Origin: Oceanobacillus luteolus
GTDB lineage: Bacteria; Bacillota; Bacilli; Bacillales; Amphibacillaceae
Assembly: GCF_023715655.1 (NCBI RefSeq)
Contig: NZ_JAMBON010000013.1
Span: forward strand, 1-64,000
Length of the DNA stretch: 64,000 bases
Direction: 5' to 3'
Shown: positions 1 through 7,600 of the stretch, in pieces
How the letters are laid out: each line of letters starts with the position of its first letter
Position numbering within the stretch: the first letter of the stretch is position 1
Program-made: the position numbers and the translations under genes
Notes under the pieces: model-generated
Told to the model about the DNA's origin: nothing
The model's input: the letters and a program-made list of their open reading frames with translations, nothing else
Database searches by the model: none

Positions 1-57
1 TAAAAAGCAAACCTTGATATCAAAAGAACTAACATCTAAACCAACAAATAATTTCAT
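1..57 (-). mobile_element. IS110-family transposase, N-terminal 19 codons (runs off the window edge)
   Basis: Reading the minus strand from the ATG at 57 gives MKLFVGLDVSSFDIKVCFL, the typical start of a DEDD (RuvC-like) IS110 transposase. The VGLDVS stretch carries the first catalytic Asp. A ribosome binding site (minus-strand GAAAGGAG, 68-75) sits 10 nt upstream. The rest lies outside the window, so intactness cannot be judged. IS110 enzymes are known to recombine DNA guided by a bridge RNA encoded in the non-coding end of the element, and a suitable structured region lies immediately upstream (101-354). Only 19 residues support the family call, but the motif is characteristic. Confidence 0.72.
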
Positions 58-100
58 AGAATTAACACTCCTTTCGATTTAGAATCATTGGAACCTAACT

Positions 101-354
101 CTTGGACGCTCTGGGATATCCCTAGTGTGGGCGCCGATCAGCAGCCTCGTGTATGAGTACTCTCCTTGCATCGAAAGCCGCCCTGGAGCTACTATCATCC
201 AGGTTCGAACATCAAGGGGTACAGCCTGCGTGTTTGAAGGTCGAAACGCACACTGGGATTCAGTCTTTGTAATGCGGTTAAGCCCGCAGGAGGAATAAGA
301 ATTGTCCCAAATGATCCTAAGACCATTATCTAGGAATATCCCAGAGCGTCCAAG
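101..354 (-). ncRNA. Candidate IS110 bridge RNA (structured left-end non-coding region)
   Basis: A 25-bp inverted repeat (101-125 with 330-354) encloses about 200 nt that can form further hairpins, including a 6-bp stem around CCTGGA/TCCAGG and a 5-bp stem TGCGG/CCGCA. The single imperfect position is a G.U wobble if the minus strand is transcribed but an A.C mismatch on the plus strand, which favours an RNA on the transposase strand. Its position, between the element's left end and the transposase start, is where IS110-subgroup elements encode bridge RNAs. The guide loops cannot be assigned without the right end of the element. A long stem from some other structured RNA or a MITE-like insertion is the alternative. 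Confidence 0.5.
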
Positions 355-441
355 TCATTTGACATATCAACAGGTTGATTAACAAGGGAAATAATAGGCG
401 GAAACTAAGTGCCTAAACATAATATACGAGGAGGTTACCTC

Positions 442-1713
442 ATGGAAAAGGTTAAGAACAGATGGTTGATTGCAGCTTCTGCTTTAGGGATTCATCTTTC
501 CATTGGTTCTGCTTATGCATGGAGTGTATTTACAAACCCTATGGTTGATCAGTACGGCTGGGAAACAGCACAGGTATCGACAGCGTTCAGTATTGCCATT
601 TTCTTTTTAGGGATGTCCGCTGCTTTTATGGGGAAGTTTGTAGAGAAGCATGGTCCAAGAAAATCAGGGATGCTTTCTGCTTTGTTTTTTAGCGTTGGGG
701 TTGCTGGTTCAGGCCTTGCAACATTAACCGAATCCTTAATGTTATTATACTTATTTTACGGTGTCATTGGTGGCATCGGGCTCGGAATTGGATATATCGC
801 TCCGGTTTCTACACTTGTGAAGTGGTTTCCGGATCGCAGGGGACTTGCTACTGGACTAGCTATTATGGGATTTGGATTTGCCGCAATGATTTCCGGTCCC
901 CTTGCAGCAGCCTTAATTGAAGCGATTAATATTCCTTCTACCTTTTTCATATTAGGGGCGATTTACTTTACTGTCATGAACCTTTCCTCCCTCTATTTAG
1001 CTCCTCCACCTAAGGGATGGTTGCCAAAAGGATTTAAGGAAAATGAAGCTTCTAAGCAAAAGATTAAACCGGATCTATCACAATTGACAGCAAATGAAGC
1101 CGTTAAAACACGTCGATTTTGGTTTCTTTGGTTCATGCTGTTCATCAATATTACGTGTGGCATTGCCATTCTTGCCGTCGCCTCACCAATGGCACAGGAA
1201 ATCACAGGGATGACTGCGATTGCCGCAGCTACGATGGTTGGCATCATGGGTGTGTTTAATGGAGCTGGCAGGTTGGGCTGGGCATCGTTAAGTGATTATA
1301 TCGGACGGCCAAATGTATACACCGTATTTTTCGTCATCCAAGTTGCCGCATTCTTTATGTTGCCTTTCGCAACGAATCCGATCGTTTTCCAAGTTTTATT
1401 GTTTGCTATTCTTTCCTGTTATGGAGGAGGATTCGCTTCGATTCCCGCGTACATTGGAGATTTGTTTGGAACGAAGCAACTGGGCGCTATCCACGGATAC
1501 ATCCTCACCGCCTGGGCAATGGCTGGTCTGGCAGGCCCACTCATCTTATCGCTGATTTATGATTCAACGAAAAGTTATAATCTGACCATGGTCATCTTTA
1601 GCTTATTGTTCGTCATTGCTTTAGCACTTTCACTATGGATACGATTAGATATCAAAAGAATTCGGAACGCAAACAAAACAATGCCATTACCTACGGAACA
1701 GAGAAGTATATAA
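442..1713 (+). CDS. MFS transporter, OFA (oxalate/formate antiporter-like) family
   Basis: A 423-residue membrane protein with about 12 hydrophobic segments. The N-terminus, with GSAYAWSVF in the first membrane segment, is typical of the OFA branch of the major facilitator superfamily, whose members exchange small organic anions. The central loop (around residues 195-225) is charged, as expected between the two six-helix halves. The ATG at 442 is chosen because GAGGAGGT lies directly upstream (428-435); an in-frame GTG at 409 lacks a ribosome binding site. It stands alone, with the IS110 end about 90 bp upstream, so the insertion may have separated it from its original promoter. The substrate cannot be read from the sequence. 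Confidence 0.82.
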   Translation: MEKVKNRWLIAASALGIHLSIGSAYAWSVFTNPMVDQYGWETAQVSTAFSIAIFFLGMSAAFMGKFVEKHGPRKSGMLSALFFSVGVAGSGLATLTESLMLLYLFYGVIGGIGLGIGYIAPVSTLVKWFPDRRGLATGLAIMGFGFAAMISGPLAAALIEAINIPSTFFILGAIYFTVMNLSSLYLAPPPKGWLPKGFKENEASKQKIKPDLSQLTANEAVKTRRFWFLWFMLFINITCGIAILAVASPMAQEITGMTAIAAATMVGIMGVFNGAGRLGWASLSDYIGRPNVYTVFFVIQVAAFFMLPFATNPIVFQVLLFAILSCYGGGFASIPAYIGDLFGTKQLGAIHGYILTAWAMAGLAGPLILSLIYDSTKSYNLTMVIFSLLFVIALALSLWIRLDIKRIRNANKTMPLPTEQRSI

Positions 1714-1722
1714 AAATATAAT

Positions 1723-1768
1723 CCCTGCCGGTTAAACTTAAGACCGCTCGCTCCAGAGCAGGGTTTTT
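1723..1768 (+). terminator. Rho-independent terminator after the OFA transporter
   Basis: CCCTGC (1723-1728) pairs with GCAGGG (1758-1763), enclosing a smaller CGGT/ACCG hairpin, and five Ts follow. Confidence 0.55.
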
Positions 1769-1852
1769 ACAATCATCATAGCGTAATACAAACCACATTC
1801 CTATCCACAGACTCCAGATACTTTTACGATTTACATCAACAAGCATATCCCC

Positions 1853-1881
1853 TTTACATTCTTTTCCAGCCATGGTATGGT
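1853..1881 (+). promoter_or_regulatory. Predicted promoter of the TPP-riboswitch/yko transcript
   Basis: A -35-like TTTACA (1853-1858) and a -10-like TATGGT (1876-1881) are separated by 17 bp. Transcription would start about 20 nt before the riboswitch aptamer. Confidence 0.45.
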
Positions 1882-1907
1882 ACATGTAGAAAACTCAATA
1901 TGCGTTA

Positions 1908-1996
1908 GCACTAGGGGAGCCAAAAAGCGGCTGAGAAGAACAAGTGAGTTCTGACCCTTTGCACCCGATCTGGATAATACCAGCGTGGGGAAGTGC
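1908..1996 (+). promoter_or_regulatory. TPP riboswitch (THI element)
   Basis: The conserved THI-box segments are present in order: GGGGAGCC, GGCTGAGA, GACCCTTTG, then CTGGATAATACCAGCGTGG and GGAAGTGC. The P1 helix pairs GCACT (1908-1912) with AGTGC (1992-1996). It lies upstream of ykoFEDC and is followed by a terminator at 2069-2100, so the arrangement fits thiamine-pyrophosphate-dependent attenuation of a thiamine-precursor transporter. Confidence 0.95.
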
Positions 1997-2068
1997 GGTC
2001 GAAATGTTTTACTGAAACGATGTTTTTTAGTGCAATCTATTAAACTTTGAGTGATACATACATGTAGA

Positions 2069-2100
2069 CTGCATTCCCCCACAGGGAACGCAGTTTTTTT
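2069..2100 (+). terminator. Expression-platform terminator of the TPP riboswitch
   Basis: CTGCATTCCC (2069-2078) pairs with GGGAACGCAG (2084-2093) with one mismatch, followed by seven Ts. It stands 34 nt before the ykoF start, as expected of the ligand-controlled terminator. Confidence 0.8.
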
Positions 2101-2133
2101 ATTGTCAAAAATACTTTCGGGGAGGAATTTTCA

Positions 2134-2748
2134 ATGACAAATCAAAACCAAGCATGTACAAAGAGCGATATCGCAGGAGCAAGCTTTTCCATCCATCCAA
2201 TGAGTGATTCTTTCATCTCCATCATTAAAGATGCTTTAGAAAAGACAGATACATCAAAGGTCTATGTGAAAACCGACGATGTGACGACGACAGTTAGAGG
2301 AAAGCTTGTCCATATTTTCGACGTGACGAAGGCAATCTTTCTCCATGCAGCAAGTACAGGTGAACATGTGGCATTCCAAGCAACCTACTCACTCGGCTGC
2401 CCAGGAGATTCACAAGGAGAAGCATATATGGAAACCGATGATGCCCCATTAAATACAGAGTCTATAAAAGATATCGAACAATATGTGGCAGCGAAGTTTT
2501 CCCTTTACCCACTTGGGGGCGGGAATTATATGGATGTTATTTATGACCAAATTGAAGCAATGAAGGAATATGTGAACGTCTCTCCCGCCCATTATTCCAC
2601 TCGATTAGATGGTGATGCCAGTGATATTTTCCGTGGATTGGAGCAAGTGTTCACTGCCACAGTTGAACGCGGATCGAGTCACACCGTGATGACTGTCTCC
2701 ATCTCAGCGAACAGTCCGTCCCACAAAGGAAACGGTGCAGATGAATAA
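2134..2748 (+). CDS. ykoF: YkoF-family thiamine/HMP-binding protein
   Basis: A 204-residue soluble protein of the usual YkoF length. It contains two tandem ferredoxin-like units, visible as repeated GASFSIHPM (about residues 15-23) and AKFSLYPLG (about 115-123) strands. YkoF proteins bind thiamine or its pyrimidine moiety and are encoded with ECF transporters. It has no signal peptide, so it acts in the cytoplasm. It is first in ykoFEDC, directly behind the TPP riboswitch, and its stop overlaps the ykoE start. The ribosome binding site is GGGGAGG (2119-2125). Confidence 0.9.
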   Translation: MTNQNQACTKSDIAGASFSIHPMSDSFISIIKDALEKTDTSKVYVKTDDVTTTVRGKLVHIFDVTKAIFLHAASTGEHVAFQATYSLGCPGDSQGEAYMETDDAPLNTESIKDIEQYVAAKFSLYPLGGGNYMDVIYDQIEAMKEYVNVSPAHYSTRLDGDASDIFRGLEQVFTATVERGSSHTVMTVSISANSPSHKGNGADE

Positions 2749-3316
2749 CTGGCGTTTTAAAGAAATCGTGGTGATGGCAGCACTTGCTGTCGTCTTTGGA
2801 GTCGTCTATCTTGCCTTTTTACCACTTGGTAGTTTGCTAGTTGGCTTTATGGGACCTATCGGGTATGACTTTATTTTCGGCATTTGGTTCATCGTTTCGA
2901 TTATTGCAGCCTACATCTTGCAAAAGCCAGGTGCAGCATTTTTATCAGAAACCATTGCCGCTATGATTGAAGTACTTCTTGGCAATGCGGTCGGGCCGAT
3001 GCTCATTGTTACAGGAATGGTGCAAGGGATTGGAGCCGAAGCTGTTTTTGCCGCTACACGCTGGAAAAATTACTCGACCTGGGTATTGATAGCAGCCGGA
3101 ATGGGCTCATCCGTAACAAGCTTTATATACGGTTACTTCATGAGTGGATATGCTGCACTTGCCACCGAATACGTCATCGCCATGTTTGTCGTTCGCTTAA
3201 TCAGTGGAGCACTCATTGCCGGTCTCCTAGGAAAAGCACTCAGTGAAGGGCTTGCAAGGACAGGCGCTCTATCCAGCTTTGCCTTAGGTAAACAACAGAG
3301 GAAAGATGCTGCATGA
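2741..3316 (+). CDS. ykoE: ECF transporter S component for thiamine/HMP
   Basis: A roughly 191-residue protein with about six membrane segments, the size of an ECF substrate-capture (S) subunit. YkoE subunits recognise the thiamine precursor hydroxymethylpyrimidine and associate with the YkoD ATPase and YkoC T subunit. The ATG at 2741 is preferred because AAAGGA (2725-2730) is 10 nt upstream; the in-frame GTG at 2735 is too close to it. It overlaps the end of ykoF by 8 bp and shares an ATGA junction with ykoD, so the genes are translationally coupled. Confidence 0.88.
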   Translation: MNNWRFKEIVVMAALAVVFGVVYLAFLPLGSLLVGFMGPIGYDFIFGIWFIVSIIAAYILQKPGAAFLSETIAAMIEVLLGNAVGPMLIVTGMVQGIGAEAVFAATRWKNYSTWVLIAAGMGSSVTSFIYGYFMSGYAALATEYVIAMFVVRLISGALIAGLLGKALSEGLARTGALSSFALGKQQRKDAA

Positions 3317-4974
3317 AGCCATTACTGCAGGTCGAGAATCTATCGTTACGCTACGAGATGGAAAAACAGAATGTCCTCTCTTCACTCAACTTCAAGCTGA
3401 ATCGGGGGGAAAGCGTGCTGCTCTTAGGGCCAAGCGGAAGCGGAAAAAGCACCCTAACCTCCTGCTTGAATGGCCTTTTCCCAAGAGAGCTGGACGGAGA
3501 AATGAGTGGAAATGTATTTGTACATGGCGTCGAAAACAGGGAAACGAAACCTGGTGAAAGAAGCCAAGCAGTCGGCGTCGTCTTCCAAGATCCAGAAACA
3601 CAGTTTTGTATGATGACCGTGGAAGATGAAGTGGCATTCGGTTTGGAAAACATCGGAATAGCCCATCAGGAGATGGAAGAAAAAATTGATTCTGCACTAG
3701 CACTCGTGAATATGCTGCCTTATAAAAAAACAGACATAGCCACCCTTTCCGGCGGGCAAAAGCAAAAACTGGCACTTGCTTGTATCCTTGCACTGAAGCC
3801 GGAGCTTATCATACTCGACGAACCGACAGCAAATCTGGACCCGATTGCAACTAGGGATTTCATCTCCACCCTTAAAGATTTGAAAAACAATCTGAACTTC
3901 GGATTAATCGTCATTGAACATAAGCTCGATGGGTGGACAGAGATTACGGAGCGCGTAATTTTACTTAATCAGCATGGTGAGATTTTTCACGACGGATCGA
4001 TACGTGAGGTCATTAAGGAAAAAGGGCAGCAATTAAAAGAGGAAGGGATTTGGATTCCAAGGGTAACAGAGCACATATTACGTGAACATCCTTATCTACA
4101 GGAGCCTCCTTTAACGGTGGAGGAGTATCGAAGAAATCCTGTTTTGTTGGCAGATAGAGAAATCGATCAGCCTATTAAAACTGAAAGCAATACTGTTCCC
4201 CTGCTGGAAGCGAAAGATATCTCATGGACGGTCAACAAGCATGAAATTCTCCATAATATTTCACTTACTTTCCATCAAGGTGAGTTTGTTGCAATCGTAG
4301 GAGCCAATGGAAGTGGAAAAACCTCGCTCTCCAGAATGCTTGCGGGACTAAGGCAACCAACCACTGGAAATCTATTGGTTCATGGAAAACCAATCAAACA
4401 ATGGAAGGAATCCATGCTGCGACAAGAAATTGGCTATGTTTTTCAAAATCCGGAGCACCAATTCATTACAAACACGGTTTATGATGAAGTCGCCTTCAGT
4501 CTTCAGTGGAAAGATATGCGACCGAGCCAAGTTCAAGAAAAAGTGGAAGAAATTCTTGATACTTGCGGGCTGCTGAAGTTGAAACATGCACATCCATTTA
4601 CACTTAGCCAAGGGCAAAAGCGCAGACTGAGCGTTGCCACGATGCTTATTGACAATCAGTCCCTGCTCCTGCTCGATGAGCCGACCTTTGGTCAAGATGC
4701 TCACTCTAATCAAGAGCTTATGAAACTATTACACAAAAAGCATCAGACCGGTGCGACACTTATCATGATCACACATGATATGGATCTGATCCATGACTAT
4801 GCGACTCGAGTCATTATCATGAAGGACGGTAGAGTCGTTGAGGACTGTTCACCAAGTGAATTATGGAAGGGTGATCCAGAAAAATTGGAAGCTTGGCAGC
4901 TTACCCTACCAGTTGCCGTCCAATTAAAAAATATATATGAAGAGGAAGTAAACGATGTTCTTACAACGACTTAA
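3313..4974 (+). CDS. ykoD: ECF transporter duplicated ATPase subunit for thiamine/HMP
   Basis: A 553-residue fusion of two ABC ATPase domains. The first has Walker A GPSGSGKST (about residues 38-46), signature LSGGQ (about 143) and Walker B ILDEPTANLD. The second has GANGSGKTS (about 331), a variant signature LSQGQ and LLLDEPTFGQD. Domain duplication in one chain is typical of YkoD, which energises YkoE/YkoC uptake of hydroxymethylpyrimidine or thiamine. It starts in the ATGA overlap with ykoE and overlaps ykoC by 20 bp. The second signature departs from LSGGQ, as is common in ECF ATPase pairs. Confidence 0.93.
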   Translation: MKPLLQVENLSLRYEMEKQNVLSSLNFKLNRGESVLLLGPSGSGKSTLTSCLNGLFPRELDGEMSGNVFVHGVENRETKPGERSQAVGVVFQDPETQFCMMTVEDEVAFGLENIGIAHQEMEEKIDSALALVNMLPYKKTDIATLSGGQKQKLALACILALKPELIILDEPTANLDPIATRDFISTLKDLKNNLNFGLIVIEHKLDGWTEITERVILLNQHGEIFHDGSIREVIKEKGQQLKEEGIWIPRVTEHILREHPYLQEPPLTVEEYRRNPVLLADREIDQPIKTESNTVPLLEAKDISWTVNKHEILHNISLTFHQGEFVAIVGANGSGKTSLSRMLAGLRQPTTGNLLVHGKPIKQWKESMLRQEIGYVFQNPEHQFITNTVYDEVAFSLQWKDMRPSQVQEKVEEILDTCGLLKLKHAHPFTLSQGQKRRLSVATMLIDNQSLLLLDEPTFGQDAHSNQELMKLLHKKHQTGATLIMITHDMDLIHDYATRVIIMKDGRVVEDCSPSELWKGDPEKLEAWQLTLPVAVQLKNIYEEEVNDVLTTT

Positions 4975-5707
4975 TCCAAGCTATAAGGCAGTGACGATCA
5001 TCGTGTTCATTATATTTCTTGCAACGATTTTTGAACCGGTTACACCACTCTTATTCTTAATTTGGACTCTTGCTGTCACATTCCTTTTTGGTGGTGTGAG
5101 TTTGAAAAAGTATCTTCTTTATTTTACGCCGTTCATCATCTTTGCGCTTGGCATGCTTTGGACATCAATTGCCTTTGCGGATACACCAAATAATCCGAGC
5201 GATACGATTAGCTTATTCGGCACGAGTTTACCAAAGGAATCCGTACTTACAGCGCTCGCACTCTCACTGCGTGTACTGAATGTTGCCGCCCTATCGCTTA
5301 TGTTTGTGTTCACCACGAACATCGTCCACTTTATCCTTAGCATGATGCAGCAATTAAAGCTGCCACCAAGGATTGCTTACGGCGTTCTTGCTGGCTACCG
5401 GTTCTTACCGATGCTGAAGGATGAGTTAATGATCATCCACGATGCCCATCGTATCCGTGGCGTAAATCAAGCAAAGACAATGCGGGAGAAATGGCAAAAT
5501 TACAAGCGCTACCTGATTCCCCTCCTTGCCAGCGCGATACGCAAAGCGGAGCGAACTGCCATGGCAATGGAATCGAAGGGATTCACTGGGGATAAAAGCC
5601 GAAGTTTCTATCGACAATTCTCTATACAAAAACAGGACTTCATCTTTTCGATTATCATGTTGATTGGATTTACGATATCTTATTTGATTTCCTATCAGCT
5701 TGGTTAA
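4955..5707 (+). CDS. ykoC: ECF transporter transmembrane (T) component
   Basis: A 250-residue membrane protein of the CbiQ/EcfT type, with several N-terminal membrane segments followed by a cytoplasmic coupling region. The coupling motifs that dock on the ATPases are visible as AHRIRGVN (about residues 163-170) and AMAMESKGF (about 206-214), variants of the family's A-R-(A/G)-x signatures. It is the last gene of ykoFEDC. The start at 4955 has GAGGAAG 7 nt upstream. No convincing T-tract terminator follows; the 11-bp hairpin at 5794-5821 lacks a U-run. Confidence 0.88.
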   Translation: MFLQRLNPSYKAVTIIVFIIFLATIFEPVTPLLFLIWTLAVTFLFGGVSLKKYLLYFTPFIIFALGMLWTSIAFADTPNNPSDTISLFGTSLPKESVLTALALSLRVLNVAALSLMFVFTTNIVHFILSMMQQLKLPPRIAYGVLAGYRFLPMLKDELMIIHDAHRIRGVNQAKTMREKWQNYKRYLIPLLASAIRKAERTAMAMESKGFTGDKSRSFYRQFSIQKQDFIFSIIMLIGFTISYLISYQLG

Positions 5708-5793
5708 GTAAATAACGGCATTATCACGCTGCTTTCACTGATTCGTGCCCAATGGAAATAAGAAATGAAATACTGTACAATGGATATAGACAA

Positions 5794-5912
5794 AGAGAGA
5801 AGTGCATCAACACTTCTCTCTGCAACCTCTACCGTCAGGGCAGGGGTTGTCAAAATTTAGTTATTATGTTGAGGACCACCTTTTTGCTTGTGACGGCGTA
5901 GGGTGGTTTTCT
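5794..5912 (+). promoter_or_regulatory. Structured leader with three successive hairpins upstream of the sarcosine oxidase
   Basis: Three stem-loops follow each other. The first is a perfect 11-bp repeat AGAGAGAAGTG/CACTTCTCTCT (5794-5804, 5811-5821). The second is a 10-pair hairpin CAACCTCT...AGGGGTTG (5823-5849). The third is a terminator-like CCACCTT/AGGGTGG stem (5876-5906) followed by TTTTCTTTTAT. The third ends about 40 nt before the start codon. I do not recognise a known riboswitch class. It could be an attenuator, or the first hairpin could belong to the 3' end of the yko transcript. Confidence 0.45.
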
Positions 5913-5949
5913 TTTATCTTTTTAAACTGATGATTGGGAGGTAAAATAC

Positions 5950-7077
5950 ATGGACTTTGATGTAGTGATAGTTGGTGCTGGCACTGCTGGAATGGCAGCG
6001 GGGTATTTTTTATCGAAAAGAGGAAAGCGGGTTGCCCTCATTGATGCCTATGATCCACCGCACACGGAAGGATCACACCATGGAGAAACTCGGATTATCA
6101 GGCATGCATACGGGGAAGGATCGCATTATGTTTCTATGGCTCTGCGTGCGAGTGAATTATGGGGGGAATTAGAACAAGAAGTTGATAGAAAAATTTTCTA
6201 TAATACCGGTGTGTTAAATATCGGAACAAAAGATTCTGCTTTTTTGAAAAACGTCATCACAACTGCAGATACTTTTAACCTACCAGTGGAAGTTTTGTCA
6301 GCTGAAGAAGTAAATAACAGATGGCCCGGATTTAAACTGGAAAAGAATTTAGTAGGCTGTTTTGAAAAGACCTCTGGTGTACTATTAAGTGAAGAAGCCA
6401 TACGAGCTTATCGAGAACTCTCTTTAAAATATGGCGCAATATTGTTGAGCAACGCGAAAATCGAGAAAATGATTGTGAATGATTCTAAAGTAGAGGTTCG
6501 CCTTGATGGAAAGAAAATAAATGGAAATCAATTATTAATTACAGCAGGCAAAGGAACGAATCATGTATTATCACTGTTAGGATTAGAACTCCCATTAACA
6601 CCGCTTCGAAAGACGTTTTCCTGGTTTCAAACGAATGAAGAAATTTACAACGCTGCAGTTTTTCCTGCATGGACTTTTGACGACGGGAATCAGACATACT
6701 ACGGCTTTCCAAGTATCGAGAAATCCGGATTTAAAATTGGAAGGCATGATGGCGGAATGCCAGTAGATCCTTTAAAATCTCTGGATAAGTTCGGGCAACA
6801 TCCTGCAGATCAAAGCGATGTAACTGATTTTGCCGAGAAACACTTTTCATCTTTAGGACCACATAATATAGGCAAGGTATGTACATATAATATGACGCCT
6901 GATGGAGATTTCATCATCGATAGACTACCAAACTACAGCAATATCTTCGTAGCAAGTGGATTCTCAGGTCACGGATTCAAATTCGGAAGTGTTATCGGAG
7001 AGATTCTGAGTCAGATGATGATAGATAAAGATACTGATTTGGATATAACTCCCTTTGCTTTGAGCAGATTTGTGTGA
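5950..7077 (+). CDS. Monomeric sarcosine oxidase / N-methyl-amino-acid oxidase family protein
   Basis: A 375-residue flavoprotein. The N-terminus VVIVGAGTAGMAAGYFLSKRG is the FAD-binding Rossmann fold (about residues 5-26), and HHGETRIIRHAY (about 43-54) matches the conserved MSOX/MTOX loop. The Cys in KVCTYNMTPDGDFIID (about residue 311) corresponds to the cysteine that binds FAD covalently in monomeric sarcosine oxidases. Such enzymes oxidise N-methyl amino acids to formaldehyde, the free amino acid and hydrogen peroxide. The substrate (sarcosine, N-methyltryptophan or another) is not decided by sequence. The start has GGGAGG 7 nt upstream. It is a single-gene unit between a terminator-like leader and a strong terminator at 7163-7222. 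Confidence 0.85.
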   Translation: MDFDVVIVGAGTAGMAAGYFLSKRGKRVALIDAYDPPHTEGSHHGETRIIRHAYGEGSHYVSMALRASELWGELEQEVDRKIFYNTGVLNIGTKDSAFLKNVITTADTFNLPVEVLSAEEVNNRWPGFKLEKNLVGCFEKTSGVLLSEEAIRAYRELSLKYGAILLSNAKIEKMIVNDSKVEVRLDGKKINGNQLLITAGKGTNHVLSLLGLELPLTPLRKTFSWFQTNEEIYNAAVFPAWTFDDGNQTYYGFPSIEKSGFKIGRHDGGMPVDPLKSLDKFGQHPADQSDVTDFAEKHFSSLGPHNIGKVCTYNMTPDGDFIIDRLPNYSNIFVASGFSGHGFKFGSVIGEILSQMMIDKDTDLDITPFALSRFV

Positions 7078-7162
7078 AGATTTAACTTATAGACCATGTG
7101 ATTTTCTCGTCCATATTAACTAGATTACCCGCTCCATAATTCAGAGATAAATAAATCATAAG

Positions 7163-7222
7163 AAAACCTCCTCAATAATTAGATATACTGTTTCATGCAA
7201 TCTAAATTATTGAGGAGGTTTT
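7163..7222 (+). terminator. Strong bidirectional-looking terminator hairpin
   Basis: AAAACCTCCTCAATAATT (7163-7180) is perfectly complementary to 7205-7222, with an extra AGAT/ATCT pairing in the loop. It has T runs on the plus strand and A runs on the other side, about 90 nt after the sarcosine oxidase stop. Confidence 0.8.
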
Positions 7223-7303
7223 ACTATTACTTCATCTCTGTTCCAGCGTATGGTGATCCGCAATCCAGTAAAACACAGGTCCCTATATCTTTTGGTCATA
7301 AAT

Positions 7304-7481
7304 AAATTCGCACCCCATATGCAGGAATTCGCACCATTCTCGTTCAAATTCGCACGCTACCCCCATAAATACGCACCAACCACGTTCAAATTCACACGCC
7401 AACGGCATAAATACGCACCTACCCCGTTCGAATTCACACGCCTCTTGCAAAAAAGCACACCATCTCAGCCGTAATTCACAC
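7304..7481. repeat. Tandem array, nine units with an exact 21-bp period
   Basis: The 10-mer AAATTCGCAC and its variants (GAATTCGCAC, AAATACGCAC, AAATTCACAC) start at 7304, 7325, 7346, 7367, 7388, 7409, 7430, 7451 and 7472, always 21 bp apart. The intervening 11 bp are variable but alternate between a CGTTC type and a CATAA type, giving a 42-bp super-period in the middle of the array. The period equals seven codons, so an open frame (7250-7474) exists, but it has no ribosome binding site and is probably not a gene. Confidence 0.85.
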
Positions 7482-7556
7482 CATAACCACAGGATTGGTT
7501 ACCATCCTAGCTTCAAAGCATTACTTTTCTCTTGAAATTCCGCCACCCCTGATAAC

Positions 7557-7583
7557 AAAAAGGCTGGCAACATCATGCCAGCC
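7557..7583 (-). terminator. Terminator of the met operon
   Basis: On the minus strand GGCTGGCA (7583-7576) pairs with TGCCAGCC (7569-7562), followed by five Ts (7561-7557). It lies 18 nt after the last metQ-like gene. Confidence 0.88.
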
Positions 7584-7600
7584 TCTTTGTATATTCTATC

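Noticed and set aside
5890-5912. T-box-like GGGTGG before the sarcosine oxidase
   Set aside because: The antiterminator consensus AGGGTGGnACCGCG is not completed and no specifier loop is visible.
7250-7474. 74-codon open frame across the 21-bp repeats
   Set aside because: No ribosome binding site, no signal or family resemblance; the open frame follows from a repeat period divisible by three.
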